A stretch of 64,000 nt of DNA from Maritimibacter dapengensis. Its GTDB lineage: Bacteria > Pseudomonadota > Alphaproteobacteria > Rhodobacterales > Rhodobacteraceae. The notes under the pieces are model-generated. The model was not told where the DNA came from and did not search any database. It saw only the letters and a program-made list of their open reading frames with translations. The translations under genes and the position numbers were made by a program. The stretch covers positions 620,001 to 684,000 of the forward strand of contig NZ_JAHUZE010000002.1 in NCBI RefSeq assembly GCF_019218265.1. The letters run 5' to 3'. Position 1 is the stretch's first letter, and the number at the start of each line of letters is the position of its first letter. Of the stretch, positions 23,922-32,033 are shown piece by piece.

Positions 23922-25208
23922 ATGTCGAACGAGGATGACACCGCGCTGACCCCGTCGCGCCGCGCCTTTCTGAAGGGCTCGGCCGCCGCTGGTGGCGCAT
24001 TGATGGCAGCTGGTGCGGCGCAGGCGCAGGAGGCCGATCCGCTTATCACCGAAGTGCAGGACTGGGCGACCGGGCTAGGCGACGGGGTGGACGCGACGCC
24101 CTATGGCTTGCCGATCGAGTACGAGGACGATGTGGTGCGGCGGAATGTCCCGTGGCTGACCGCTGATCCGATCAGCTCGATCAACTTCACGCCGATCCAT
24201 GCGCTCGACGGCACGATTACCCCGCAGGGCTGTGCGTTCGAGCGTCACCATTCCGGCGCGATCTCTATGCGGAAAGAGGATTTCCGGCTGATGATCAACG
24301 GGTTGGTCGACAAACCTCTGGTGTTCACCTACGCCGATCTCGAACGGTTCCCGCGCGAGAACCATGTCTATTTCTGCGAATGTGCGGCGAATACCGGCAT
24401 GGAATGGGCGGGGGCGCAGCTTAACGGTGCGCAGTTCACGCACGGCATGATCCATAACATGGAATACACCGGCGTGCCGCTAAGGACCCTCTTGCAGGAA
24501 GCTGGTCTCGATGCGGTGGGCGAATTGTCAGACAAATGGGTCTATGTCGAAGGCGCTGATGCCTCGTCCAACGGTCGGTCTATCCCGATGGAAAAGGCGC
24601 TGGACGACGTGCTCGTCGCGTTCAAGGCCAACGGTGAGGCGCTGCGCATGGAGCATGGCTACCCCGTGCGGCTCGTGGTGCCGGGCTGGGAAGGCAACAT
24701 GTGGGTCAAGTGGTTGCGTCGGATCGAAGTGACCGATCAGGCGGTCGAGAGCCGCGAGGAAACCTCGAAATACACCGACACGCTGGCCGACGGCACGTCG
24801 CGCAAGTGGACATGGGTGATGGACGCCAAGTCGGTCGTCACCAGCCCCAGCCCGCAATCGCCGATCACGCACGGGCAGGGGCCGCTGGTCATCACGGGAC
24901 TTGCTTGGTCCGGCAACGGTGCGATCACCGGAGTGGACGTGACCACCGATGGTGGCATGACCTGGCAGAAAGCCCGCCTCGCCAAGCCTGGTGAGAAGAT
25001 GGCGTTGACACGCTTTTACCTCGATATCGACTGGGACGGTTCCGAGATGCTCCTGCAAAGCCGGGCGCATGACGAGACCGGATATGTTCAGCCGACCAAG
25101 ACGCAACTGCGCGAGGTCCGCGGCGAGAACTCGGTCTATCACAACAACTGCATCCAGACCTGGCACGTCAAGGAAAACGGGGAGGCGGAAAATGTCGAGA
25201 TTTCTTAA
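23922..25208 (+). CDS. soxC: SoxC, molybdenum subunit of sulfane dehydrogenase
   Basis: 428-residue sulfite-oxidase-fold molybdoprotein. Tat signal SRRAFLKG (residues 12-19); the Mo-ligating Cys lies in FCECAANTG near residue 150; a C-terminal dimerisation domain starts near 300. With SoxD it oxidises SoxY-bound sulfane sulfur, releasing six electrons, so presence of soxCD predicts complete oxidation to sulfate without sulfur globules. GGAGGA at 23911-23916 selects ATG 23922 over ATG 23895, which overlaps the soxB stop. Confidence 0.95.
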   Translation: MSNEDDTALTPSRRAFLKGSAAAGGALMAAGAAQAQEADPLITEVQDWATGLGDGVDATPYGLPIEYEDDVVRRNVPWLTADPISSINFTPIHALDGTITPQGCAFERHHSGAISMRKEDFRLMINGLVDKPLVFTYADLERFPRENHVYFCECAANTGMEWAGAQLNGAQFTHGMIHNMEYTGVPLRTLLQEAGLDAVGELSDKWVYVEGADASSNGRSIPMEKALDDVLVAFKANGEALRMEHGYPVRLVVPGWEGNMWVKWLRRIEVTDQAVESREETSKYTDTLADGTSRKWTWVMDAKSVVTSPSPQSPITHGQGPLVITGLAWSGNGAITGVDVTTDGGMTWQKARLAKPGEKMALTRFYLDIDWDGSEMLLQSRAHDETGYVQPTKTQLREVRGENSVYHNNCIQTWHVKENGEAENVEIS

Positions 25209-26265
25209 GGGCACAGCGCTTGCAGCGCTGACACTGACCGCTGCCGCCCCCGCGTTCGCGGACGGATACGGGCTTGGGCGCGAAGCGCTCCCCGAAGAGA
25301 TTGCCGCATGGAACCTGGACATCGCGCCGGACGGCACCGGGCTTCCCGACGGGTCCGGATCGGTCGAAGACGGCGAGTGGATCTTTTCCGAGAACTGCGC
25401 GGTCTGCCATGGCGAATTCGCCGAGGGCGTTGACAACTGGCCCAAGCTCGCAGGCGGCGAAGACACCCTTGCGGACAAGGATCCGCTGAAAACCGTGGGT
25501 TCTTATTGGCCTTACCTGTCCACCGTGTTCGACTACGTGCGTCGTTCGATGCCGTTTGGTGCCGCGCAGACGCTGTCGGATGACGATATCTACGCGATCA
25601 CGGCTTATATCCTTTACTCCAACTACCTCGTCGAAGACGACTTCGTCCTGTCGAAGGACAACTTCCTCGACGTCGAGATGCCCAATGCCGAAGGCTTCAT
25701 CGTCGACGACCGGGCCAAGACGGAGTATCCGATCTTCACCGAGGCGAACGCCTGCTATGAGAACTGCAAGGACGATGTGGAAATCACCATGCGGGCCACG
25801 GTTCTGGACGTGACGCCGGAGGAAACCGCGGAGGAAGAGGCGGCATTGCAGGAAGCGGCGGCGGAAACCGTTGTCGAGCCTGACACCACCGACAAGGCCG
25901 AAAGCGCGGTCGATGCGGCCGCGGAACCCGCAATGGAGGCTCCGGACCCGGAGCTCGTCGCGGCGGGCGAGAACGTCTTCAAGAAATGCAAAGCCTGTCA
26001 CAAGGTGGGCGAGGATGCGAAGAACGGCACTGGCCCGTTGCTGAACGGCGTCGTCGGGCATCCAGCCGCACAGAATGCGGATTTCAAATATTCGAACGGG
26101 ATGAAGGATGCGGCTGCCGGTGGTCTCGTCTGGGATCACGAGGCACTGACCGGTTATCTCACCAAGCCGCGGGATTACATAAAGGGCACGAAAATGTCGT
26201 TTGCGGGCCTCAAGAAGCAGGACGATATCGATGCGGTGATCGCCTATCTGTCGACGTTCGACTAG
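25192..26265 (+). CDS. soxD: SoxD, diheme cytochrome c subunit of sulfane dehydrogenase
   Basis: 357-residue exported cytochrome: signal peptide residues 1-23, first heme CAVCH (69-73) in the SoxD domain, an Ala/Glu-rich linker (208-252), then a cytochrome c2-like domain with CKACH (266-270). A CYENC pair near 188-192 is probably a disulfide. It takes electrons from SoxC to cytochrome c. The start overlaps soxC by 17 bases and is preceded by GGGAGG, indicating coupled expression. Confidence 0.95.
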   Translation: MSRFLKGTALAALTLTAAAPAFADGYGLGREALPEEIAAWNLDIAPDGTGLPDGSGSVEDGEWIFSENCAVCHGEFAEGVDNWPKLAGGEDTLADKDPLKTVGSYWPYLSTVFDYVRRSMPFGAAQTLSDDDIYAITAYILYSNYLVEDDFVLSKDNFLDVEMPNAEGFIVDDRAKTEYPIFTEANACYENCKDDVEITMRATVLDVTPEETAEEEAALQEAAAETVVEPDTTDKAESAVDAAAEPAMEAPDPELVAAGENVFKKCKACHKVGEDAKNGTGPLLNGVVGHPAAQNADFKYSNGMKDAAAGGLVWDHEALTGYLTKPRDYIKGTKMSFAGLKKQDDIDAVIAYLSTFD

Positions 26266-26445
26266 GCGAGAAACCTGCATCGACTGCCGGCGCTACCGCA
26301 TCCCCATGCCTTGCGCCACACCATTCCGGGGCATTAGCCTCGGGATGGCTCTTTCTTTAAATAAGTTAATATAATCAATTCCTTAATAGTTGACCGCGGC
26401 GCGATTTTTCTTGTGCGATCTTTCGTCGCAGACTAACATTCAGAC

Positions 26446-27153
26446 ATGAAAACGCTTAGATTTTTCGCTGCCCTCATGCTCTGCGCTTCGCAGGGTGTCG
26501 CGCCTGCGGGCGCGGCGGAGTTCGTTGATCCAGAGGACGGGGCGCAGGTGTTCAAGAAGTGCCGCGCCTGTCACGCGGTCGGGGCCGACGCCTTTAACCG
26601 CACTGGGCCGCACCTGAATGAGATTTTCGGGCGTAGGGCCGGCAGCGTGGAGGAGTTTCGCTATTCTGACGGGCTGACCCGGATGGGCAATGACGGGCTG
26701 GTCTGGGATATCGACAGCCTCGACGCCTATATCGAGAACCCGAAGGCGTTCGCCAGCGACACGCGGATGAATTTTCCGGGTATCAAGGATGAAGGGGAGC
26801 GCGGCGATTTGCTCGCCTTCCTGCGCCAATATTCGGACAGTCCGGCCAACATTCCGGGTGCCGCGCCGACTGCGACGCCGCACGAGGTGGCGTTGTCGGA
26901 CGACATCCTCGCGATCGTTGGGGACCCGGACTACGGTGAATACTTGAGCTCGGAATGTACGACCTGTCACCAGTTGGACGGCGACAACGACGGGATTCCG
27001 GGTATCGTGGGGTGGCCGGAGGAAGATTTCGTGGTCGCGATGCACGCCTACAAGGAAAAGGTCCGTCCGCATCCCGTGATGCAGATGATGGCCGGACGGC
27101 TTGCCAACGACGAAATCGCCGCGCTCGCGGCTTATTTCGGGGGGCTTGAGTAG
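26446..27153 (+). CDS. soxE: SoxE, diheme cytochrome c
   Basis: 235-residue exported cytochrome with two domains: signal peptide residues 1-23, CRACH (39-43) and CTTCH (171-175). With SoxF it forms a flavocytochrome c-sulfide-dehydrogenase-like pair in Paracoccus. It begins 180 bases after soxD; that gap is AT-richer, contains no exact ATTC-N8-GAAT motif, and shows no clear terminator. soxF follows 32 bases later. Confidence 0.93.
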   Translation: MKTLRFFAALMLCASQGVAPAGAAEFVDPEDGAQVFKKCRACHAVGADAFNRTGPHLNEIFGRRAGSVEEFRYSDGLTRMGNDGLVWDIDSLDAYIENPKAFASDTRMNFPGIKDEGERGDLLAFLRQYSDSPANIPGAAPTATPHEVALSDDILAIVGDPDYGEYLSSECTTCHQLDGDNDGIPGIVGWPEEDFVVAMHAYKEKVRPHPVMQMMAGRLANDEIAALAAYFGGLE

Positions 27154-27185
27154 CCCCGAGACATTTTTTGCAGGGAGGACACAAC

Positions 27186-28457
27186 ATGAAACTGAACAGA
27201 CGCCAATTCGTGGGCGCATCGGCGGGGATTGCCGCCTCAACGCTCGCAGCGCCGTCGCTTTATGCGGCAAGTCACGGTGGCAAGCCCAAGGTCGTCGTGA
27301 TCGGCGGCGGGGCCGGTGGCGCGACGACGGCGCGCTATATCAACAAGGACAGTGACGGGGCGATCGACGTGACGCTCGTCGAGCCGACGCGCACCTATTA
27401 CACCTGTTTCTTCTCGAACCTCTACATCGGCGGCTTCCGCACCATAGAGAGCCTTGCGCACAGCTATGGCGGTATCGCTTCCGAAGGGGTGAACGTGGTG
27501 CATGATTATGCCGTTGGGGTGGACCGGGACGCCAAGACCGTGACGCTCGCATCGGGTGATACGCTCATGTACGACCGGCTTGTGATGTCGCCCGGGATCG
27601 ACTTTGTCGATGGTGCGGTGCCGGGTTGGGACGTGACCGCGCAGAACAAGATGCCTCATGCCTACAAGGCCGGGAGCCAGTCGGAGCTGCTCAAGGCGCA
27701 GATCGAGGCGATGCCTGAAGGCGGCACTTTCGCCATGGTCGCGCCGCCCAATCCGTATCGCTGCCCGCCGGGGCCGTATGAGCGGATTTCGATGGTCGCG
27801 CATTTGCTCAAGGAAACCAATCCGACCGCCAAGATCCTGATCGCGGACCCGAAGGAGAAATTCTCGAAACAGGGGCTCTTCGAGGAAGGCTGGAATACGC
27901 ATTATTCGGGCATGATCGAGCGGATCGGCCCGGATTTCGGCGGCAACAATGTCGAGGTGAACCCGGATGAGATGACGCTGACCATCGACGGGACGGTCGA
28001 GAACGTCGATGTCTGCAACGTGATCCCGGCGATGAAGGCCGGGGTGATCTGCGAGCGGGCCGGGCTGACCGACGGCAACTGGGCGCCGGTCGACGGGCGC
28101 ACCATGGTCAGCCGCATGGACGAGAACGTGCATATCCTCGGCGATGCCTGTGCGCAGGGCGACATGCCCAAATCGGGCTTCTCGGCCAACAGCCAGGCCA
28201 AGGTCGCGGCGATGGCGGTCCGGGGCGCGCTTACCGACAGCAAGGTGTTCCCGGCCAAGTTCTCGAACACCTGCTGGTCGCTGATCGCGCCGGATGACGG
28301 CGTCAAGGTCGGCGCCGCGTACGAGGCGAACGAAGAGAAGATCGCCAGCGTCGACAGCTTCATCAGCCAGACCGGCGAAGATGCGGCTCTGCGAAAAGCC
28401 ACCTACGAGGAATCTGTGGGGTGGTATGAAGGGATCACTTCGGATATATTCGGATAA
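27186..28457 (+). CDS. soxF: SoxF, FCSD-type flavoprotein
   Basis: 423-residue flavoprotein of the flavocytochrome c sulfide dehydrogenase family. Tat signal NRRQFVGAS (residues 4-12), FAD motif VIGGGAGG (38-45), and redox cysteines Cys74 in YYTCFF and Cys363 in NTCWS. Oxidises sulfide, passing electrons to SoxE, and enhances Sox activity in Paracoccus. GGGAGGA precedes ATG 27186. Its stop codon lies inside an ATTC-N8-GAAT operator for the next gene. Confidence 0.94.
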   Translation: MKLNRRQFVGASAGIAASTLAAPSLYAASHGGKPKVVVIGGGAGGATTARYINKDSDGAIDVTLVEPTRTYYTCFFSNLYIGGFRTIESLAHSYGGIASEGVNVVHDYAVGVDRDAKTVTLASGDTLMYDRLVMSPGIDFVDGAVPGWDVTAQNKMPHAYKAGSQSELLKAQIEAMPEGGTFAMVAPPNPYRCPPGPYERISMVAHLLKETNPTAKILIADPKEKFSKQGLFEEGWNTHYSGMIERIGPDFGGNNVEVNPDEMTLTIDGTVENVDVCNVIPAMKAGVICERAGLTDGNWAPVDGRTMVSRMDENVHILGDACAQGDMPKSGFSANSQAKVAAMAVRGALTDSKVFPAKFSNTCWSLIAPDDGVKVGAAYEANEEKIASVDSFISQTGEDAALRKATYEESVGWYEGITSDIFG

Positions 28458-28463
28458 CAGAAT
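28448..28463. promoter_or_regulatory. ATTC-N8-GAAT operator overlapping the soxF stop
   Basis: Exact ATTC-N8-GAAT palindrome whose spacer contains the soxF TAA (28455-28457). It ends 52 bases before the DUF302 start, so that gene probably has its own regulated promoter in addition to read-through from soxEF. Confidence 0.65.
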
Positions 28464-28514
28464 ATGTGTGGCCGCCGGGCAAAGATTCGGCGACCCAGAT
28501 CCGGGAGGTTCAAA

Positions 28515-28961
28515 ATGCTGAAACCAATCATCACGGCTGCGGCGCTTGCCGTGGCATCGCCGGTGCTGGCTGAAAGCCACGGCGGCGAGTTGTCCGTCAC
28601 TTACCCCTACGATGGCAGTTTCGACGACGCGACGTTCGCGGTGGAGACCGCGATCGTCGGGGCCGGGCTGGTCATCGACCATGTGAGCCACGTCGGCGAT
28701 ATGCTGGCGCGGACCGGGGTCGATGTCGGCTCGGAGGTGACAGTGTTCGACGGTGCCGACATCTTCAGCTTCTGCTCCGCGGTGGTGAGCCGCGAGGTGA
28801 TGGAAGCAGATCCCGCGAACATTGCGTTCTGTCCTTACGGTATCTTCGTGACGTCGCGCGACGGCACGGTCGAGATCGGCTATCGCGCGTTCCCGGAAGG
28901 CGAGATGCAAAAGGTCCAGTCGCTGCTGGACGGTATCGTTCAGGACGCTCTCGGGAACTGA
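28515..28961 (+). CDS. exported DUF302-family protein
   Basis: 148-residue protein with a signal peptide (residues 1-19, VLA) followed by a DUF302 fold: the central DIFSFCSAVVSREVMEADPANIAFCPYGIFV segment (in parts: FSFCS, ADPANIAFCPYG) is diagnostic and carries two Cys. DUF302 proteins have no settled function. They often accompany sulfur-oxidation or heavy-metal genes, and here the gene follows soxF under a sox-type operator. I infer a periplasmic accessory role in sulfur metabolism. Confidence 0.88.
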   Translation: MLKPIITAAALAVASPVLAESHGGELSVTYPYDGSFDDATFAVETAIVGAGLVIDHVSHVGDMLARTGVDVGSEVTVFDGADIFSFCSAVVSREVMEADPANIAFCPYGIFVTSRDGTVEIGYRAFPEGEMQKVQSLLDGIVQDALGN

Positions 28962-29079
28962 TCCCAAAGAACACCGTTCTAATGGCGGGGCTGACATCGG
29001 CCACCGCTAGGGAAGCTGTTGCAAAAACGCCCTGCGAGAGGGGAAAGATTTTCTGAACTGCGCAACTTCGCAGAAAGAT

Positions 29080-29095
29080 AATCGTTTTTTTGAAT
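29080..29095. promoter_or_regulatory. one-mismatch copy of the sulfur operator upstream of pmpAB
   Basis: AATC-N8-GAAT with a poly-T spacer, one base off the consensus. It is nearly identical (15 of 16) to the reverse complement of the site upstream of the persulfide-dioxygenase gene, and both continue with GTGA. It lies 74 bases before the first YeeE/YedE gene. Confidence 0.6.
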
Positions 29096-29169
29096 GTGAC
29101 CTTGAGGCCTTCTCCGCGGCTGATTATGTCGGGCCTTCAAGTCAATCGGACGTGAGAGAGTGAGGCTCC

Positions 29170-29610
29170 ATGACTGTCATCGAAACTGCATTCACGCCCT
29201 GGGCGTCTCTGATCGGCGGGCTGCTGATCGGGTTCGCCACGGTGCTTCTGATGCTCGTGCGCGGCAACGTGTTCGGGGCGACCGGCGTTCTGGCCGGGTT
29301 CATGACGCCTTCGTCCTCGTCGGACTGGGCGTGGCGTGCCACGCTCATCGCGGGGATGCTGACCGGCCCCTTCGCCATCCTGTTGTTTACGGGGGGATTT
29401 CCCGTGATCGAAGTGCCGATGTCCCGGCTCGCCATGATCGTCGGCGGGTTCATCGTCGGGATCGGGGTGACATACGGTTCAGGCTGTACCTCCGGGCACG
29501 GCGTCTGCGGGCTGGCGCGCCTTTCGCCGCGCTCCATAGCCGCCACAGCGACCTTCATGCTGTTCTCGTTCATCACCGTCTATGTCATCCGCCACGTGAT
29601 CGGAGGGTAA
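29170..29610 (+). CDS. pmpA: YeeE/YedE-family half-permease (PmpA-like)
   Basis: 146-residue membrane protein, half the length of full YeeE/YedE permeases, with four hydrophobic helices. The YGSGCTSGHGVCGLARLSPRS motif (near residues 104-124, spelled here in parts YGSGCTSGHG and VCGLARLS) carries the Cys pair thought to handle thiosulfate or sulfane sulfur. It pairs with the next gene, four bases downstream, as PmpAB-type modules do. Probably moves a sulfur compound across the inner membrane. Confidence 0.85.
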   Translation: MTVIETAFTPWASLIGGLLIGFATVLLMLVRGNVFGATGVLAGFMTPSSSSDWAWRATLIAGMLTGPFAILLFTGGFPVIEVPMSRLAMIVGGFIVGIGVTYGSGCTSGHGVCGLARLSPRSIAATATFMLFSFITVYVIRHVIGG

Positions 29611-29614
29611 GACC

Positions 29615-30061
29615 ATGCAGAAACTATTGATCTATATCTCCGGCCTGATGTTCGGCGTGGGCGTGTCCATGGGGGGTATGGCCAACCCGGCGAAGGTTCA
29701 GAACTTCTTCGACGTGTTCGGCGTGTGGGACCCGTCGCTTGCCCTCGTCATGGGTGGGGCGCTTCTCGTGACCGCGCCCGGCTACTGGCTGATCTTCAAG
29801 CGCGGCAAACCGTTGTTCGCTGGCGGGTTCTCGGTACCCACCAATCGGACCATCGACGCCAAGCTGATCTTCGGCTCTGCCACGTTCGGGATCGGCTGGG
29901 GGATTGCAGGGTTCTGCCCCGGTGCCTCGATCCCGGTCATGTCGACGCTGAACCCCGACGTGCTGATTTTCTCCGGCGCCATGATCGCCGGGATCTTCGC
30001 CGCGAAGGGCATGATGCACCTCGCCGCGCAGCGCAGCGCCAAGGCGGGGCAAGCCGCCTGA
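29615..30061 (+). CDS. pmpB: YeeE/YedE-family half-permease (PmpB-like)
   Basis: 148-residue partner of the preceding half-permease. Features are GVSMGGMANPAKVQNFFD near residue 15-32 and GIAGFCPGASI near 100-110, which contains the conserved Cys. About four membrane helices. Two genes together equal one full YeeE/YedE transporter such as SoxT, also present in this window. A terminator follows. Confidence 0.85.
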   Translation: MQKLLIYISGLMFGVGVSMGGMANPAKVQNFFDVFGVWDPSLALVMGGALLVTAPGYWLIFKRGKPLFAGGFSVPTNRTIDAKLIFGSATFGIGWGIAGFCPGASIPVMSTLNPDVLIFSGAMIAGIFAAKGMMHLAAQRSAKAGQAA

Positions 30062-30086
30062 GACGAAACTCAATCTCCCTGAGACT

Positions 30087-30116
30087 GGCCGCATCCGCGA
30101 GGGTGCGGCCTTTTTT
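30087..30116 (+). terminator. rho-independent terminator after pmpB
   Basis: GGCCGCA (30087-30093) pairs with TGCGGCC (30104-30110) across a ten-base loop and is followed by six T. It lies 26 bases past the pmpB stop. Confidence 0.87.
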
Positions 30117-30272
30117 GTTGTGAAATCCAGCGGTTCGGCACAGTTGTCGGATGACGGCTCTGCGGACAGAGCTGCCATTCGTAGCAGGCTTATCAATGTC
30201 TGCTTTCGTAACCCAGATGGAAGTTGTTTATTGGTGCTCACAGTGGCCGTTTGAACAAGGAGGGAGAGAGCA

Positions 30273-30809
30273 ATGATTGATTGGGTCAAATCTCTTTTTG
30301 GAAAGCGAAAGACGGAAATTTCTTCAACAGACACGGTGCAAGACGATCAGCTGCTAAAGCAGTTTAAGGTTGTTCTCGCCAATCGGATGGACGACTTTTA
30401 TCCCGAGGTCAGAGATGCTTTCGCAACCCTGCTGGACGCTGACCTTCCCGATAGCATCAAAGGGCTTCACATTGAGGTATTTCTAGATGATCCCGCTTTT
30501 TCTTTTCGGCTCTTTAGCAAAGGAAAAAACGATGTTTGGTCAGATGATCCAGAAGCAGTTGAGAAGTTTAACGATACCATAAATCGTATTTGGCCTATCG
30601 TGAAAGAGGACGAACTGGATCAATACACGATCTGGGAAGACGATCCAAAATGGGGGCGTCAAGTGGCCTTGGAGCAACCGCTCGACAAGCTAAACGTTCC
30701 TAGAATTGTCTTCCCTTGGTTCAAGAAAATTGTGTCAGAGACCAGAGGGGATTTCTCACATCCCATCACAGCGTCGGTCCACGACATAACCTTACCGGAA
30801 GAGCTTTGA
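30273..30809 (+). CDS. low-GC hypothetical protein
   Basis: 178-residue soluble acidic protein with no motif I recognise. It has many Trp/Asp/Lys residues and segments such as FLDDPAFSFRLFSKGKNDVW and QYTIWEDDPKWGRQV. AAGGAGGGAG ahead of ATG 30273 is a strong ribosome site. The gene and its flanks are clearly AT-richer and use different codons (for example many TTT, AAA, GAT) than all neighbours, suggesting recent acquisition. It splits pmpAB from the persulfide-dioxygenase operon. Confidence 0.75.
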   Translation: MIDWVKSLFGKRKTEISSTDTVQDDQLLKQFKVVLANRMDDFYPEVRDAFATLLDADLPDSIKGLHIEVFLDDPAFSFRLFSKGKNDVWSDDPEAVEKFNDTINRIWPIVKEDELDQYTIWEDDPKWGRQVALEQPLDKLNVPRIVFPWFKKIVSETRGDFSHPITASVHDITLPEEL

Positions 30810-31113
30810 GCGTAGCACCCAACAGCCACCGTTCATGCACTGCGCAGCATCAGTCAGATTGGGCTCAAAGCAGACCAATGCTTTCGCGGAAACGTGGCGC
30901 CTGCCATTTGTTGCACAAACCGGGGAAGGCCGGGTGATCGCCCTGGATTTCAGGGTGCCGGGCAAATAAATTCAAAAAAACGAATGTGAGGGGTTTACGG
31001 AGCCGATCCTGACCCCTATCTCGGTTCAAACGGTTCTGAATACGTGCATTTGTTAGCGGTTCAGGGCAAAGTCACATCAGGGCCGGCGAAAAGGCCGGCA
31101 AAGGAGTGGAGAG
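30810..31113. other. intergenic region upstream of the persulfide-dioxygenase gene
   Basis: 304 bases without a convincing gene. The first half continues the lower-GC character of the preceding orphan gene. The second half carries the ATTC-N8-GAAT operator (30970-30985) and the ribosome site AAGGAG (31101-31106). I see no terminator after the orphan gene. Confidence 0.5.
30970..30985. promoter_or_regulatory. ATTC-N8-GAAT operator upstream of the persulfide-dioxygenase operon
   Basis: Exact ATTC-N8-GAAT palindrome with an A-tract spacer, followed by GTGA. It sits 128 bases before the MBL gene and would control MBL-DUF442-sulP. BigR/SqrR-type repressors are known to control the equivalent operon in other bacteria. 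Confidence 0.7.
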
Positions 31114-32013
31114 ATGAAAGACATGACCGAGACCTACCCCGTGGATACCTCCGTCAAACCCGACGTCACGATGTTCTTCGACCCGCAGTCGAACACGTTT
31201 TCCTACGTGGTGAAGGACCCGAACTCCAACGCCTGCGCGATCGTCGACAGCGTCATGGACATCGACTACGCCGCAGGGCGCATCAGCTATGAGCATGCTG
31301 ACGAGATCATCAAATACGTCCAGGACAACGACCTGAATGTCGAATGGCTGATCGAGACGCATGTGCATGCCGACCACCTCTCTGCCGCGCCCTATATTCA
31401 GGAGAAGGTGGGCGGCAAACTCGGGATCGGCGAGAACATCGTCGTCGTTCAAGAGACCTTCGGCAAGGTGTTCAACGAGGGCACCGAGTTCCAGCGCGAC
31501 GGGTCGCAGTTCGACAAGCTCTTCAAAGAAGGCGATACCTACCAGATCGGCGGCATGACCGCTTTCGCCATGCACACGCCGGGTCATACGCCGGCCTGCA
31601 TGACGCATGTGATCGGCGATGCCGGTTTCGTGGGCGATACGCTGTTCATGCCCGATGGTGGTTCGGCACGCGCCGACTTCCCGGGCGGTGATGCGGGCGT
31701 GCTTTACGACTCGATCCAGAAGGTTCTGAGCCTGCCCGACGAAACGCGCCTCTTCATGTGCCACGATTACGGCCCCAACGGGCGTGACATCGAGCACCTG
31801 ACCAGCGTGAAGGAAGAGAAAGAGAACAACATCCATGTCGGCGGTGGTAAGACCCGCGAGGAATTCGTGAAGTTCCGTACCGAGCGCGATGCGCAGCTCG
31901 ACATGCCGAAGTTGATCATCCCGTCTTTGCAGGTCAACATGCGCGCGGGCAGCTTGCCCCCGGCGGACGATCAGGGAGACGTGTTCTTCAAAGTGCCGGT
32001 CAACAAGCTCTGA
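31114..32013 (+). CDS. MBL-fold persulfide dioxygenase-like protein
   Basis: 299-residue metallo-beta-lactamase-fold protein of the ETHE1/Blh type. Metal motif THVHADHLSA (near residues 82-91), HTPGHTPACM near 151-160, GDTLF near 175, and MCHDYGP near 212. Such enzymes oxidise glutathione persulfide to sulfite with mononuclear iron. It heads an operon with DUF442 and SulP genes. In Xylella the DUF442 and MBL parts are fused as Blh; here they are separate. ATG 31114 is chosen for its AAGGAG; MTETYP at 31123 is an alternative. Confidence 0.88.
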   Translation: MKDMTETYPVDTSVKPDVTMFFDPQSNTFSYVVKDPNSNACAIVDSVMDIDYAAGRISYEHADEIIKYVQDNDLNVEWLIETHVHADHLSAAPYIQEKVGGKLGIGENIVVVQETFGKVFNEGTEFQRDGSQFDKLFKEGDTYQIGGMTAFAMHTPGHTPACMTHVIGDAGFVGDTLFMPDGGSARADFPGGDAGVLYDSIQKVLSLPDETRLFMCHDYGPNGRDIEHLTSVKEEKENNIHVGGGKTREEFVKFRTERDAQLDMPKLIIPSLQVNMRAGSLPPADDQGDVFFKVPVNKL

Positions 32014-32033
32014 GGCAGGCGAGGGAACGCGCG

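Noticed and set aside
22537-24000. Long minus-strand frame opposite soxB
   Set aside because: Composition typical of an antisense high-GC frame, and it spans the soxB-soxC junction.
27237-28997. 586-codon minus-strand frame opposite soxF and the DUF302 gene
   Set aside because: Arg/His/Asp-rich shadow crossing two well-supported plus-strand genes.
31021-31045. GTTC repeats as a second LexA box
   Set aside because: The two GTTC units near 31024 and 31033 are not seven bases apart, so they do not fit GTTC-N7-GTTC.
30810-31113. Possible small gene in the gap before the persulfide-dioxygenase gene
   Set aside because: Short frames here lack ribosome sites and protein-like composition; the operator and promoter region explain the space.
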